A DNA stretch of 64,000 nt, taken from positions 1 through 64,000 of the forward strand of contig NZ_BONE01000050.1 of the NCBI RefSeq assembly GCF_016862555.1, read 5' to 3'. The translations under genes and the position numbers were made by a program. Origin of the DNA: Asanoa siamensis (GTDB lineage: Bacteria; Actinomycetota; Actinomycetes; Mycobacteriales; Micromonosporaceae). This document shows positions 1 to 9,036 of this stretch, one piece after another (positions within the stretch are counted from its first letter, which is position 1; each line of letters opens with the position of its first letter). The notes beneath the pieces were generated by a model that searched no databases, was not told the DNA's origin, and saw only the letters and a program-made list of their open reading frames with translations.

Positions 1-1615
1 GCACCGGCGCGCCCAGCGCGCGCATGGCCCGCGCGCTGGCGACCGCGTCGTCCGTGCGGAAGGCCACGTGCTGGGGGCTCGGGATCGCGGGCGCCCAGTC
101 GCCACGTCGCAGCGGCGCGGTGTTCAGCGCGATCGTGACCAGGCCGGCCGGGTCACCGGCCGCACGCGTACGGATGAGCCCGAAGGGTGCGGCGATCTCG
201 GTGGACTCGCCGGCCCGCAGGCCGAGGACGGCCCGGTAGAAGAGCGTCGTCTCGTCGAAGTCGTCGACCGGGTCGGTCAGCGAGACGTGGTCCGTGGCCG
301 CGATCCGCCCGTCGCCGGGGGCGGTGTGGCCGGTCGGGGCGAAGTCCCGCAACCAGTTGTCGCCGCCGGAGCCCGCGCCGACGAGGAAGACGGCGGTGCC
401 GTCGGGCGCCGCGACGGAGACGAGCTCGGCCTCCCCGGGTTGCCGCAGGCGGGGCAGCACGGGGGCGAGCAGGCGCTCCGCGCGCCGGGCGGACTCCATC
501 GGGTCGGCGCTCTCCAGGCCCAGGGCGCAGATCGCGGCCGTGCCGGGCGCCACCCGGCTGTGCGGTGCGAAGTTCAGCAGGACCCGTGCCCTGCCCTGTT
601 CCCACAGCTCCACAGGCTTCGAGCGGTGCTGTCCCGTGTGGGCGAACCCGAGTGCCGTCAGGGCGCGCGCCACGGTCGGGCCCGAACGCTCGTCGACCGC
701 GAGCTCGGTGAAGACGTGGCCACCGAGGGCGGGTGCCGGCGGCAGCCCGGCCGGGCGCACGCGGTCGCGCACGGCGGGCGGCGCCGACGTGCCCACCGCC
801 TCCTGCAGCGCGAGCAGGGACCGCATGCCGTCGATGGCGGCGTGCCGCGGGTCGGCCTGCCGGTAGACGTCGTTGAACACCTCCAGCGACAGCGGCCCGG
901 CATAGCCCGTGCTCAGCACGTGACCCGTGAACCCGGTCAGGTCGAACGCGCCGAGGCCCGGGAACAGGCGGTGGTGCCGGCTCCACTCGAGGACGTCCAT
1001 GTTCATCCGTGGGGCGTCGGCGAGCTGGACATGGAAGATCCGGTCTCCCGGAACGACCCGGATGCCGGTCGGGTCGTCGGCGCGGGAGAGCACGTGGAAG
1101 CTGTCGAGGCAGAGGCCGAGCGCGGGATGGCCGGCGCGGCGGACGATCCGCCACGCGTGCGCGTAGGTGTTGACGAAACGGCCCCAGGCGAGCGCCTCGT
1201 AGGCGACGCGTAGCCCGCGCCGGTGCGCGCGGGCCGCGAGCTCGTAGAGCTGCTCGGCCGCGAGGTCGTCGTCGTCGACCGCGTCCGGCGACACCGACGA
1301 GCAGACCAGCAGCGTCGTCGTGCCGAGTCGCTCCAGGACGTCGAAGGTGCGTTCCGCCCGGCGGAGGTTGGCGGCCAGCACGTCCGGCGGGACCGCCTCG
1401 AAGTCGCGGAACGGCTGATAGAGGTCGATCGACAGGCCGCGCCGCGCGCACTCCTCCCGGACCCGCCGCGGAGACCAGGCGGACGCGACGAGGTCGCTGG
1501 CGAAGATCTCGACACCGCGGAAGCGGGCGGCGGCGGCCGCGGCGAGCTTGTCCTCCAGCGTCCCGGAGAGGCAGACCGTGGCGATCGCGGGGTGGTGACC
1601 GATGTCCCGCGGCAT
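1..1615 (-). CDS. QuiC-like 3-dehydroshikimate dehydratase: sugar-phosphate-isomerase domain fused to HPPD-like domain, 3' end outside window
   Basis: Seen: an open frame of 538 codons from ATG at 1615 (MPRDIGHHPAIATVCLSG) runs off the left edge. Residues about 8-270 look like an AP-endonuclease-2/xylose-isomerase-like TIM barrel, with the metal-site strings LCLDSFHVLSR and LSLEVFND. The rest is a vicinal-oxygen-chelate part like 4-hydroxyphenylpyruvate dioxygenase (TDHVSLTDPVDDFDET, then LFYRAVLGL and QHVAFRTDD). Known: this two-domain order is that of QuiC-type 3-dehydroshikimate dehydratase, which makes protocatechuate from 3-dehydroshikimate. Only the C-terminal tail is missing. An AT-rich stretch at 1659-1678 upstream is the likely promoter region. 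No other protocatechuate gene is in the window, so the pathway role is inferred from the family alone. Confidence 0.8.
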   Translation of the reverse strand, partial: MPRDIGHHPAIATVCLSGTLEDKLAAAAAARFRGVEIFASDLVASAWSPRRVREECARRGLSIDLYQPFRDFEAVPPDVLAANLRRAERTFDVLERLGTTTLLVCSSVSPDAVDDDDLAAEQLYELAARAHRRGLRVAYEALAWGRFVNTYAHAWRIVRRAGHPALGLCLDSFHVLSRADDPTGIRVVPGDRIFHVQLADAPRMNMDVLEWSRHHRLFPGLGAFDLTGFTGHVLSTGYAGPLSLEVFNDVYRQADPRHAAIDGMRSLLALQEAVGTSAPPAVRDRVRPAGLPPAPALGGHVFTELAVDERSGPTVARALTALGFAHTGQHRSKPVELWEQGRARVLLNFAPHSRVAPGTAAICALGLESADPMESARRAERLLAPVLPRLRQPGEAELVSVAAPDGTAVFLVGAGSGGDNWLRDFAPTGHTAPGDGRIAATDHVSLTDPVDDFDETTLFYRAVLGLRAGESTEIAAPFGLIRTRAAGDPAGLVTIALNTAPLRRGDWAPAIPSPQHVAFRTDDAVASARAMRALGAPV

Positions 1616-2088
1616 GCGAACCGTGCCTCCCACCGTCGGGCGAGATGTGAACGTACCAGATAGTTAATTATTTTCCCCGTCCATGCAATGGTCGCCTGGG
1701 TCGCCATAGCGGACCCGCATACGTTTGCTCTCAGTGGCGTCAGTCGCCATGATTTGCCTGGCAGTTCATCAGATCCGCTGGATGGACCACCGTGACCCGG
1801 CCAAGGTGAGCGCGAGCCTGATCGTCGCGCTCGCCTGAGGAACGCGGGGCGGATGGCTCGTGCGACCTCCCGGGCCGGCAGCGGCCCGGCTCGCCCGCGC
1901 GCCTCACCGTTCGCGAACGTGCCACAGGCGCGACCGGACGCCCTGTCGCCGAGCCCGCTCGTCGTCATCCGGGCGCGCGCCGTGGCGCTGGCCGCGCCAG
2001 CGCGCGCCCGCCCCTGCCGGCGGGGCGTCGGCTGTCGACGCGTGGCCGGGCGGCGGCGCCCCCTCCGCCCGCCGCCCGGCCACGCTGC
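1616..2088. other. Intergenic region without a convincing gene
   Basis: This 473-bp gap separates the 5' end of the QuiC-like gene from the 3' end of the flavoenzyme gene. It holds the AT-rich stretch 1659-1678 (likely promoter/operator for the leftward gene), an imperfect hairpin at 1808-1832 with an 8-bp stem, and the strong hairpin 2040-2085. The open frames crossing it have no recognisable content. Confidence 0.6.
2040..2085 (-). terminator. GC hairpin terminator of the flavoenzyme gene
   Basis: A perfect 17-bp inverted repeat (2040-2056 pairs with 2069-2085, 12-nt loop; arm GCGTGGCCGGGCGGCGG) lies 3 nt beyond the stop codon of the leftward gene ending at 2089. There is no U-tract, as is usual in actinomycetes. 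Confidence 0.75.
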
Positions 2089-3522
2089 TCACGCCGCTCC
2101 GCCCTGGTGCCGCGCCGGGTCGAAGCGTCCGCGCGGGTCCCATTGCCTTCGCAGGGCCACCAGCCGGTCGTGGACGTCGGCCGGGTAGGCGGTCGCGGTG
2201 TGCTCGGCGCGCCCGTCGCCCGGGGTGAGGAAGTTGGCGAAGGTCCGTCCCGTCGTCCACGGACCGAGCCCGGCCAGGATGCGACCCTGGGCGGCGGTGT
2301 GCGCTGCCACTTCGGCGGCGGGGGCGATGCTCGCGAGGAAGACGAGGAACGGTGCGTCCCGGTTCGCGACCGCGTTCGGTTCCCGGGGCGGTCGGCGCAG
2401 GGCGCCCGCGAGGTGCCGGACCTCGACGAGGGTCACCGGGGCGCCCGGGTTGTCGACGGCGGTGTCGAGCAGCCGGTCCACCGCCTCGGGCGGCAGGTCG
2501 TGCAGCAGCGCCGACCGCTCGTACACCGGCATCGGGTCGACCGGGTCCGCGTGGATCGCCGCGGCGGCGCGGTAGGGCAGCTCGCCGACCGCGTCGAGGA
2601 TCGCCGGGGCGGCCGCGCGGATCGGGGCCAGCAGCCGGGTGCCGTCCTGGACGGTTCCGAGGTAGGCGACGCGGACGTGGACCACCAGGCGACCACGCAG
2701 CGGCTCGGGGACCGGTCCGGCCGGCGGCATGCGCAGGATCGCGATCGACGACGTGAGCTCGTCGGGCGTCGAGTCGACCCAGGCACGCCAGGCGTGCAGG
2801 ACCGCCCGGGCGTTCTCGCCGGGGAAGAAGATGCCCCCACCGAACAGGGTCTCGAGCGGAAAGAGCCGGAACTCGACGGCGGTGACGACGCCGAAGCCGG
2901 TCCTGCCGCCGCGCAGGCCCCAGAACAGGCCGGGCTCGGACTCGGCGGTGACCCGGCGGTGCACGCCGTCGGCGGTGACGAGGTCGATCGCGACGACGTG
3001 GTCGGCGGCGTAGCCCTGGGTGCGGCCGAGGACCGGGCTCAGACCTCCGCCGAGGGTGTACCCGACGACGCCGACCGTCGGCGAGGATCCGTTCGCCGCG
3101 GCCAGGCCGTGGACGGCGGCGGCATCGATCACCTGCTGCCAGCGCACGCCGGCGCCGACCCGGGCGATCCGCGTGTCCGGGTCGACGGTGACCTCGGCCA
3201 TCCGTGCCGTGTCGATCAGCAGTCCGCCGTGGGCGGCCGCAGCCGGTCCGTGGCCGGTGGCCTGGACGACGACGCACAGGTCGTGGTCGTCGGCGAAGCG
3301 GACCGCCTCGGTGACGTCGTCGGCGTTGGCCGCGGCCACCACCACGGCCGGCCGGTGCTGGACCGCGACGTTGAAGCCGGCGCAGGCCGAGGCGTACCCT
3401 TCGTCGCCCGGCTGGAAGACGGCGCCCGCCTCGGACAGGCGTCCGGCGAGCAGCGTCGCCGCCGCGGTCGCGACCGTTTCGGCTGGTGTCAGGGTCTCGG
3501 TGCGTGTCGTTGGTGTGGTCAT
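2089..3522 (-). CDS. FAD-linked oxidase of the berberine-bridge/PCMH family
   Basis: A 477-aa flavoprotein. Residues about 55-225 form the PCMH-type FAD-binding domain: AVVVAAANADDVTEAVRFA, the histidine region VVQATGHGPA, and the glycine-rich GVVGYTLGGGLSPVLGR. The C-terminal end WDPRGRFDP is the berberine-bridge (BBE) motif that closes over FAD. Such enzymes oxidise alcohols, sugars or secondary-metabolite precursors with O2, making H2O2. The GH of the histidine region is kept, but no cysteine for bicovalent attachment is obvious. The gene is divergent from the SARP regulator across an intergenic region with five 11-bp repeats, so it is the likely target. ATG at 3522 is chosen because the longer upstream frame overlaps the regulator side. 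Substrate unknown. A second family member lies at 7552-8889. Confidence 0.88.
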   Translation of the reverse strand: MTTPTTRTETLTPAETVATAAATLLAGRLSEAGAVFQPGDEGYASACAGFNVAVQHRPAVVVAAANADDVTEAVRFADDHDLCVVVQATGHGPAAAAHGGLLIDTARMAEVTVDPDTRIARVGAGVRWQQVIDAAAVHGLAAANGSSPTVGVVGYTLGGGLSPVLGRTQGYAADHVVAIDLVTADGVHRRVTAESEPGLFWGLRGGRTGFGVVTAVEFRLFPLETLFGGGIFFPGENARAVLHAWRAWVDSTPDELTSSIAILRMPPAGPVPEPLRGRLVVHVRVAYLGTVQDGTRLLAPIRAAAPAILDAVGELPYRAAAAIHADPVDPMPVYERSALLHDLPPEAVDRLLDTAVDNPGAPVTLVEVRHLAGALRRPPREPNAVANRDAPFLVFLASIAPAAEVAAHTAAQGRILAGLGPWTTGRTFANFLTPGDGRAEHTATAYPADVHDRLVALRRQWDPRGRFDPARHQGGAA

Positions 3523-3542
3523 GCACCCAGCTAACGCGAACC

Positions 3543-3597
3543 CGATCGATGTCCGGTCAGCGCGCGATCGAGCCCCGATTGACGTCCGATTGACGAC
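3543..3597 (+). promoter_or_regulatory. Five tandem 11-bp repeats, candidate SARP operator
   Basis: Heptamers TCGATGT (3546), TCAGCGC (3557), TCGAGCC (3568), TTGACGT (3579) and TTGACGA (3590) recur exactly every 11 bp, each preceded by a CGA- or CGG-like spacer end. SARP proteins are known to bind heptameric direct repeats (TCGAG-type) at 11-bp spacing. The array lies between the flavoenzyme and the SARP gene. The distance to a -10 box is not clear for either gene. Confidence 0.6.
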
Positions 3598-3658
3598 CGC
3601 GGTTCGGCGCGCGCCGCCGTGGCGGCTAGCGTTGTCGCAGCTAACGCTTGGGGGAGAG

Positions 3659-5521
3659 ATGTCGACGCGGCCCGACGTGCGGTTCGGGGTCCTGGGTCCG
3701 GTGCGGATGTGGCACGGCGGTCAGCGGGTGCCGATGGGTTCACCGCAGCAACTGACGGTGTTGTCGGTGCTGTTGTTGCGCGCCGGTCATCCGGTTTCGC
3801 TCGACGAGCTGACGAGCGCCATCTGGGGCGACGAGCCACCGCGAGCGGCGACCAGCACGGTGCGGACATACCTGTCCCGACTGCGGCGGGCGATCGATGG
3901 CGGCCCGGCGATGATCGAGACCGTCGGAGACGGGTACGCCCTGCGGGTGCCGCCGGAGTCCGTCGACGTGTCGCGGTTCCACCGATCCACCGCGCACGCC
4001 CGTGAGCTGCTGCGGGACGGCGACGCCCGCGGCGCGGTGGACGTTCTGGAGGAGGCGCTGGCGCTGTGGCGGGGGCCCGCGCTCGCGGGGCTGCCCGGCC
4101 GGTTCGCGACCGCGCAGCGCGCACGGCTCGAGGAGGGCCGGCTCGCCGCCGACGAGCTGCGGCTCGCCGCGCTGCTCGACGCCTTCCCGCACCAGCACCC
4201 CGCGGTGGTCCCGGAGCTCACCGCCATGGTCGACGCCTACCCGCTGCGCGAGGGGCCGCGCGTGCTGCTCATGCGCGCGCTGCACGGCAGTGGCCGTCCG
4301 GCCGACGCCCTCGCGGTCTACCGCGAGGGCCGCGCCCGCCTCGACGCCGACCTCGGCCTGGAGCCCGGGCCGGCGCTGCGCCGGCTGCACGAGCGGATCC
4401 TGCGCGGGGAGGCCGTCGTCACCGCCGAGCCCGCTCCTCCGGTCCGGCAGGGAGCCGGGCCGACGCACCTCCCGCAGGACCTGGTCGACTTCACCGGGCG
4501 CGACGCCGAGCTCGCCGCCATCGGCACCGGTCTGTTGGACGGGTCGGGGTGGGTCGGTATCGCGGGGGTCGACGGCATCGGCCGCACCGCTGTCGCGGTC
4601 CGCGCGGCCCACCTGTTGCGCGACCGGTACGTCGGGGGACAGCTTTACGCGGATGTCCGCAGCTCCCCGGACCTCGCCGACATCCTCGCCGGCTGGCTGC
4701 TCGCCTTCGACGTGCCGCGGACCGAGCTGCCCACCTCCGTGCACGCGCGGCTGGCGCTGTTGCACCAGGTGGCCGCCGGTCGGCCGCTGCTGATCGTGCT
4801 CGACAACGTCGACGATGCCGCGCCGTTGGAGCCGCTGCTGCGGGCCAGGCCGGCGGGCGGTCTCCTCATGACCGGCCGACGCCGACTCACCAACCTGTCG
4901 GCCACCTGGATCACCATCGGCGGCCTGCGCCTCGACGACTCGATGGTGCTGCTCGAGCGGATCGCGGGACCGGAGCGCGTCGCCTCCGATCGGGCCGCCG
5001 TGCGGCGTCTGGCCCGGCTCTCGGCGGGTTGGCCGTTGCCACTGCGCCTGCTCGCGGGCCGGCTGCGGGACCGGCCGATGTGGAGCATCACGGCCATCGC
5101 CGACGAGCTGGACCGCGAGCTGCACAACGTGACCGGGGTCCTGCACGACGAGTGCCTGGCGGCGGAGGCACCACTGGTCCGTGCCTACCACCGGCTCCCA
5201 CCGTCGCAGGCGCGGGCGCTGCGCATGGCCGGCGCCATCGAGCAGGACGAGTTCAGCACGCACGACATGGCCGCGGCGCTCGCCCTGCCCTACGGCGCGG
5301 CGTTCAGCGCCGTCGACTCGCTGGTGGACCTCGGCCTCCTCGAACAGACCGCGCAGCCCCACCACTACCGCGTGCACCCGATCGTCCGGGCGTTCGCCCG
5401 CAGGCTGGCCCAGACGGTCGAGGGCACCGCGGGCGTCACCGCGGCCCGCGACCGACTTTCCGCCCTCCGCGACGGCGCTGACCTCGAAGCATTCGAAACC
5501 GCCCTGGCCGCCAGCACCTGA
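3659..5521 (+). CDS. SARP-family regulator with NB-ARC-like ATPase region (AfsR-like)
   Basis: A 620-aa regulator from ATG at 3659, preceded by GGGGGAGAG; an in-frame extension further upstream lacks a ribosome-binding site. Order: winged-helix DNA-binding domain of OmpR/PhoB type (about 15-95, PVSLDELTSAIWGDEPP), bacterial transcriptional activation domain (about 100-245, ending DLGLEPGPALRRLHERIL), then an NB-ARC-like region with P-loop GVDGIGRTAV and Walker B LLIVLDNVDD, and a C-terminal helical part to 620 without clear TPRs. Known: SARPs switch on antibiotic or other secondary-metabolite genes by binding direct repeats. Odd: the P-loop lysine is replaced by Arg309, which argues against normal ATP hydrolysis. 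Likely target: the divergent flavoenzyme and perhaps itself. Confidence 0.9.
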   Translation: MSTRPDVRFGVLGPVRMWHGGQRVPMGSPQQLTVLSVLLLRAGHPVSLDELTSAIWGDEPPRAATSTVRTYLSRLRRAIDGGPAMIETVGDGYALRVPPESVDVSRFHRSTAHARELLRDGDARGAVDVLEEALALWRGPALAGLPGRFATAQRARLEEGRLAADELRLAALLDAFPHQHPAVVPELTAMVDAYPLREGPRVLLMRALHGSGRPADALAVYREGRARLDADLGLEPGPALRRLHERILRGEAVVTAEPAPPVRQGAGPTHLPQDLVDFTGRDAELAAIGTGLLDGSGWVGIAGVDGIGRTAVAVRAAHLLRDRYVGGQLYADVRSSPDLADILAGWLLAFDVPRTELPTSVHARLALLHQVAAGRPLLIVLDNVDDAAPLEPLLRARPAGGLLMTGRRRLTNLSATWITIGGLRLDDSMVLLERIAGPERVASDRAAVRRLARLSAGWPLPLRLLAGRLRDRPMWSITAIADELDRELHNVTGVLHDECLAAEAPLVRAYHRLPPSQARALRMAGAIEQDEFSTHDMAAALALPYGAAFSAVDSLVDLGLLEQTAQPHHYRVHPIVRAFARRLAQTVEGTAGVTAARDRLSALRDGADLEAFETALAAST

Positions 5522-5542
5522 TGGCCGCCGGCTACCGGTGTC

Positions 5543-5558
5543 GTCGGCCGGGGCCGAC
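5543..5558. terminator. Small GC hairpin between convergent genes
   Basis: GTCGGCC (5543-5549) pairs with GGCCGAC (5552-5558) in the 123-bp gap between the SARP gene and the convergent haloperoxidase gene. The loop is very short, so the outer base pairs must open. It could serve both genes. Confidence 0.35.
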
Positions 5559-5644
5559 AAGCGGCATATGGTCGGGGCTGCCCAGGCGCACGCCCGCAGG
5601 AAACCGGTAGCGAGCGAGCGGCGTTCAGCGAAGCGCGACGCCAG

Positions 5645-6907
5645 TCATCGGCGCCGGCCGAACTCCTTGGCCAGGACCTCCCGTGTGACCGCCTCGCCTA
5701 GTCGGTCGCCGTGCACGGTCGCGCCGCGGTAGTGGACCCCGGCCCAGATCCGCGCCTCCATCAGTTCGGCGCGGGCGGCGGACAGGCTGTCGAAGTGTCT
5801 GGTGGTGCCGGACTCGGCGCTGTAGGCGCTGAACGACAGGTTGTCACGGCCGAAGAACGTCCGCAGCGCCGTCATGATCGCGGACGTGTAGCAGGCGTGT
5901 CCGGAGGGCCACTCCGGTGACGGGGCCGTGACGCGTAGCGGCGTCCAGGTCGGGTCCGCCACGGTGGCCGGGTTGCCGTCGGTGTCGGCCAGCGGGATCG
6001 CGGTCACCGGCCGCCAGAGGCTCCACTGTCGCTTCTGCCGGTAGCAGGAGATCATCGCGTCGACGGTCGAGACGTCGACCATCGCCAGCATGCGGGCCGT
6101 CTCCAGTGGGCTCAGCCGGTGGTCGGCGGCGAGCCCGCGCTTGATGTGCCACTCGACCTGGCGGTAGTCGTCCCACCACGTCGCCGACTCGGTCTGGTCC
6201 GGTGTGCGGGTCGTGCTGGTGGCCGAGCCGAGCGACCTGACCTCGTTGAGCTGACGGGCGTAGGCCGCGCTGTCCAGCCGCGGCGGCGCGGGCACACCGA
6301 AGTCGGCGGCGTCGTCGACGGCGAACGGCTCCAGGAAGGGGAACCACCCGCCGGCCTGGACGAACCCGGGCGGAGTCAGCCGGTAGACACCAGGAGCCGT
6401 GCCGACCGGCCACGTCTGCGGGCCGAACGCGCCGTCGCCGGTGCGCGCCGCGAGCATCGCCGCCGCGGTGGCCTCGCCGACCCGGATGCCGCCCCGCTTC
6501 GCGCGGCCGTCGGGCACGGCGGCCAGCGCCTCGTCGTGCTGGGCCCGCAGCGCGTCGGCCTGGGCCGGGAACAGGGAGAGCAGGACGCGGTGGGCCGCGG
6601 TGGCCACGGCCGCCGCGGTCGAGTCGCCGCGGTCTGCTCGCGGTGCGACCAGGTAGGGCTTGTAGGGCGTACCGGCGATGGCGTTGACCGCGTCGTAGAC
6701 CGCGCCCTGCACCATGGCGAAGCTGCGCGTGCCCGCGGTGGGCGACTGCCGGGCGACCTCGTAGATGGCCGTCTGGGCGTGGACGTTCCAGGTGAGCACG
6801 GCGTTGGGTGGTGCGGCCGCCGCCGCGGTGGGCGTCAGGACGACGGCGCCGAGTGCGGCGGCGACCGCCGCGCCGAGCAACTTGCGCAGAGCAGCACGAT
6901 GTCTCAT
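5645..6907 (-). CDS. Secreted vanadium-dependent haloperoxidase / PAP2-type phosphatase
   Basis: A 420-aa protein with a Sec signal peptide (about 1-32, AAAAAPP cleavage region). The vanadate/phosphate site motifs are all present in order: KRQWSLWRP (K-x6-RP), PSGHACYT (PSGH), and RIWAGVHYRGATVHGD (R-x5-H plus the catalytic His region). Known: this all-helical fold is shared by vanadium haloperoxidases, which oxidise halides with H2O2, and by acid phosphatases. The length fits bacterial vanadium haloperoxidase-like proteins. Start ATG 6907 follows GGGGGACC. The neighbouring H2O2-producing flavoenzymes make an oxidative pairing possible, but this is inference. Chloride, bromide or phosphatase activity cannot be told from sequence. 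Confidence 0.85.
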   Translation of the reverse strand: MRHRAALRKLLGAAVAAALGAVVLTPTAAAAAPPNAVLTWNVHAQTAIYEVARQSPTAGTRSFAMVQGAVYDAVNAIAGTPYKPYLVAPRADRGDSTAAAVATAAHRVLLSLFPAQADALRAQHDEALAAVPDGRAKRGGIRVGEATAAAMLAARTGDGAFGPQTWPVGTAPGVYRLTPPGFVQAGGWFPFLEPFAVDDAADFGVPAPPRLDSAAYARQLNEVRSLGSATSTTRTPDQTESATWWDDYRQVEWHIKRGLAADHRLSPLETARMLAMVDVSTVDAMISCYRQKRQWSLWRPVTAIPLADTDGNPATVADPTWTPLRVTAPSPEWPSGHACYTSAIMTALRTFFGRDNLSFSAYSAESGTTRHFDSLSAARAELMEARIWAGVHYRGATVHGDRLGEAVTREVLAKEFGRRR

Positions 6908-6995
6908 CGGGTCCCCCGTAGACCGAAATCAGGACACAGCTCAGGATCGACCGCCGCCGATGATGAGGCAAGCCCCTGGGGGAGAAACGGTTATG

Positions 6996-7499
6996 TCAGA
7001 TCGGGAGGGAGATCGGCTCGTCGGGTACGCCGTCGGTGACCAGCGCCGTCAGCGGCGTGCCCAGATCGCGCGGACCGAACAGGTCCGGTCCCCGGTACGC
7101 GACGACGTCGGCCAGGGACCACCACCGGAACTCGGTGATGTTCTCCGCGGCGAGCAGGTCGGCGGCGTGCGTGCCCCGCGGGGTGAACACCTCGGCCCGG
7201 ACGAGGAAGTAGTCGTGGACCGCGCCGTCGTACCCGGGAACGTATCCCGGCCGGACGACCTCCCGGTGCCACACGTGCGGCGGGCTGCCGTCGAGGTCGA
7301 AGCCCACCTCCTCCCGCAGTTCGCGGCGCAGGGCGGCCAGCGGCGTCTCGCCGGCCTCGATCCCGCCACCCGGCACCGTCCAGACCGCCCCGAAGGGCGG
7401 CCCCGGGAGGAGGTGCCGGCAGAGCAGCACGCGGTGGTCGTCGGTCAGGATGATCGCGCGAACCGAGTGACGCAGAGCGGGCGAGGGCACACCGGCCAT
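6996..7499 (-). CDS. Nudix hydrolase
   Basis: A 167-aa Nudix protein. The full Nudix box G-x5-E-x7-REUxEExGU is present ([20 protein letters not shown] region at about residues 52-74). It hydrolyses a nucleoside diphosphate linked to another group, substrate unknown. ATG at 7499 sits too close to GGAGA; a GTG three codons later has better spacing and may be the true start. It is a paralogue of the Nudix protein at 30912-31409: both share PPHVWH, DYFLVR and a matching C-terminal end (GPxLFxPRDLxTPLT). It is separated from the upstream flavoenzyme gene by hairpin 7508-7538. Confidence 0.85.
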   Translation of the reverse strand: MAGVPSPALRHSVRAIILTDDHRVLLCRHLLPGPPFGAVWTVPGGGIEAGETPLAALRRELREEVGFDLDGSPPHVWHREVVRPGYVPGYDGAVHDYFLVRAEVFTPRGTHAADLLAAENITEFRWWSLADVVAYRGPDLFGPRDLGTPLTALVTDGVPDEPISLPI

Positions 7500-7507
7500 T
7501 CTCCGCC

Positions 7508-7538
7508 GCGCGGCGGCCCAGGAAACGGGCCGCCGCGC
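7508..7538 (-). terminator. Hairpin terminator downstream of second flavoenzyme gene
   Basis: A perfect 12-bp stem (GCGCGGCGGCCC, 7508-7519, with 7527-7538) and a 7-nt loop lie 13 nt past the tandem TAGTAG stop of the leftward gene ending at 7552. Confidence 0.7.
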
Positions 7539-7551
7539 GCAGAAAACTCTA

Positions 7552-8889
7552 CTAAGGACGGACGTTGTGGTTGCGCGAGAACAGGTTGCCCGGGTCGTAG
7601 CGCCGCTTGACCTCCACAAGCCGCCGGTACGTCGCCGCCGGGTAGATCCCGGCCACGTCCTCCGCCGCGGCCGACGAGAGGAAGTTCGCGTAGAACCCGC
7701 TCACGTGCGGCGCCAGCCGGTCCCAGATCGCCGCCAGGCCCGGACGGGCCGCCTCCACCACGGGCGTCGGCCCGCCGGTCGTCGTCACGACCATCAACTC
7801 CGCGTGCCGATGTGCGTACGCGGTGGCCTCGACCGGCACGTCCGCGACCGCACCACCCACGCTGCGCACGGCGATGTACGGCGGCCGCTCCCCGGCACCG
7901 ACCTCCGCGAGGATCCGCAGCACGTCCTCCACCGCCTCCCGCTCGACGAACGCGCCCCGCGTCACGAGCGACATCCCCGGCGGCGGCGTCATGCCGTCCA
8001 CGAGCGTGTCCGCGTACGGCGTGCGCGCCACGTCGTCGTCGAGCACCGTCCCGAGCCGACGGATCGGTTCGAGCGCGGCCGCCGCGGCCGAGGGATCGTC
8101 ACCGTCGAACGCGACGTGCACCTCGAGGGGCGCCGCCGGCCCGCCGGCGAACGGGTTGGCGAAGCTCGCGATCGAGGTGAGCTCCGGCGGAGCGTCGCGC
8201 AGGTAGTCGGCCCACCCCCGCAACACACCCGGGACCGCGGCCGCCGGGAACACGATCCGGCCGAAGAAGACGTCGGTCGTCGGGTGCGCCGCGAACCAGA
8301 ACGCCGTCACGATCCCGACGTTGCCGCCACCACCGCGCAGCGCCCAGAACAGGTCGGCATGCTCCTGCGCACTCGCCCGCACGACCGACCCGTCCGCGGT
8401 GACCACCTCCGCGCCGACCACGTTGTCCAGCGCAAGCCCGTACTTGCGCACCTTCCAGCCGATCCCACCGGTCAACGTGAGCCCACCGACACCGACGCTC
8501 CTGGTGTCACCGGACGAGATCGCCAGCCCGTGCGGCGCCAGCGCCGCCGCTACCTGCCCCCAGGTGGCGCCGCCGCCGATCCGCACGACGTGCCGCGACG
8601 GGTCGACGACCTCGACGGACGAGAGCGCGCCGAGGTCGATCACCGCCCCGCCGGAGTTGGTGGCGAACCCCGGGAACCCGTGCGAACCGCCCCGCACGGA
8701 CAACACCAGCCCGGCCTCGGCGGCGAACCGCACGCCGGCCCGCACGTCACCGACCGACTTGGGCCGCAGCACGACCGCCGGGTTGCCCGCGACCAGCAGC
8801 GATCCGCTGGCCGAAGGGTAGTCGGCCATACCCGGTTCGATGATGTCGCCGCCGAACTCACCGCGCAGCTTCTCGAGCGCTGAAGTCAT
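7552..8889 (-). CDS. FAD-linked oxidase of the berberine-bridge/PCMH family (second copy)
   Basis: A 445-aa flavoprotein: FAD-binding PCMH domain at about 30-205 ([34 protein letters not shown] with the GSH that can carry 8-alpha-histidyl [18 protein letters not shown]) and a terminal BBE motif ([13 protein letters not shown]). It belongs to the same family as 2089-3522 but is clearly diverged. Start ATG 8889 follows GGAAGGA at good spacing; the longer frame upstream has no support. It carries two tandem stop codons and a hairpin. It is divergent from the ABC exporter, so both may share control. Substrate unknown; a role in tailoring a small molecule is inferred from the neighbourhood. Confidence 0.88.
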   Translation of the reverse strand: MTSALEKLRGEFGGDIIEPGMADYPSASGSLLVAGNPAVVLRPKSVGDVRAGVRFAAEAGLVLSVRGGSHGFPGFATNSGGAVIDLGALSSVEVVDPSRHVVRIGGGATWGQVAAALAPHGLAISSGDTRSVGVGGLTLTGGIGWKVRKYGLALDNVVGAEVVTADGSVVRASAQEHADLFWALRGGGGNVGIVTAFWFAAHPTTDVFFGRIVFPAAAVPGVLRGWADYLRDAPPELTSIASFANPFAGGPAAPLEVHVAFDGDDPSAAAAALEPIRRLGTVLDDDVARTPYADTLVDGMTPPPGMSLVTRGAFVEREAVEDVLRILAEVGAGERPPYIAVRSVGGAVADVPVEATAYAHRHAELMVVTTTGGPTPVVEAARPGLAAIWDRLAPHVSGFYANFLSSAAAEDVAGIYPAATYRRLVEVKRRYDPGNLFSRNHNVRP

Positions 8890-9036
8890 GATTGTCCTTC
8901 CGCAGGATGCGTACACCCCTCCGACGAGGTGGCGCCGCGGGGTGTGAGGTCCGCCGGAAATTGAGCGGCGGCGCGGCCCCGATCGGCCTAGCCTCAGCGG
9001 GGAGAACGACGAACCCGCACCCGGAGGAGAACGATC

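Noticed and set aside
3020-3658. Long N-terminal extension of the SARP protein
   Set aside because: It overlaps the divergent flavoenzyme gene and the repeat array and has no ribosome-binding site; ATG 3659 has GGGGGAGAG.
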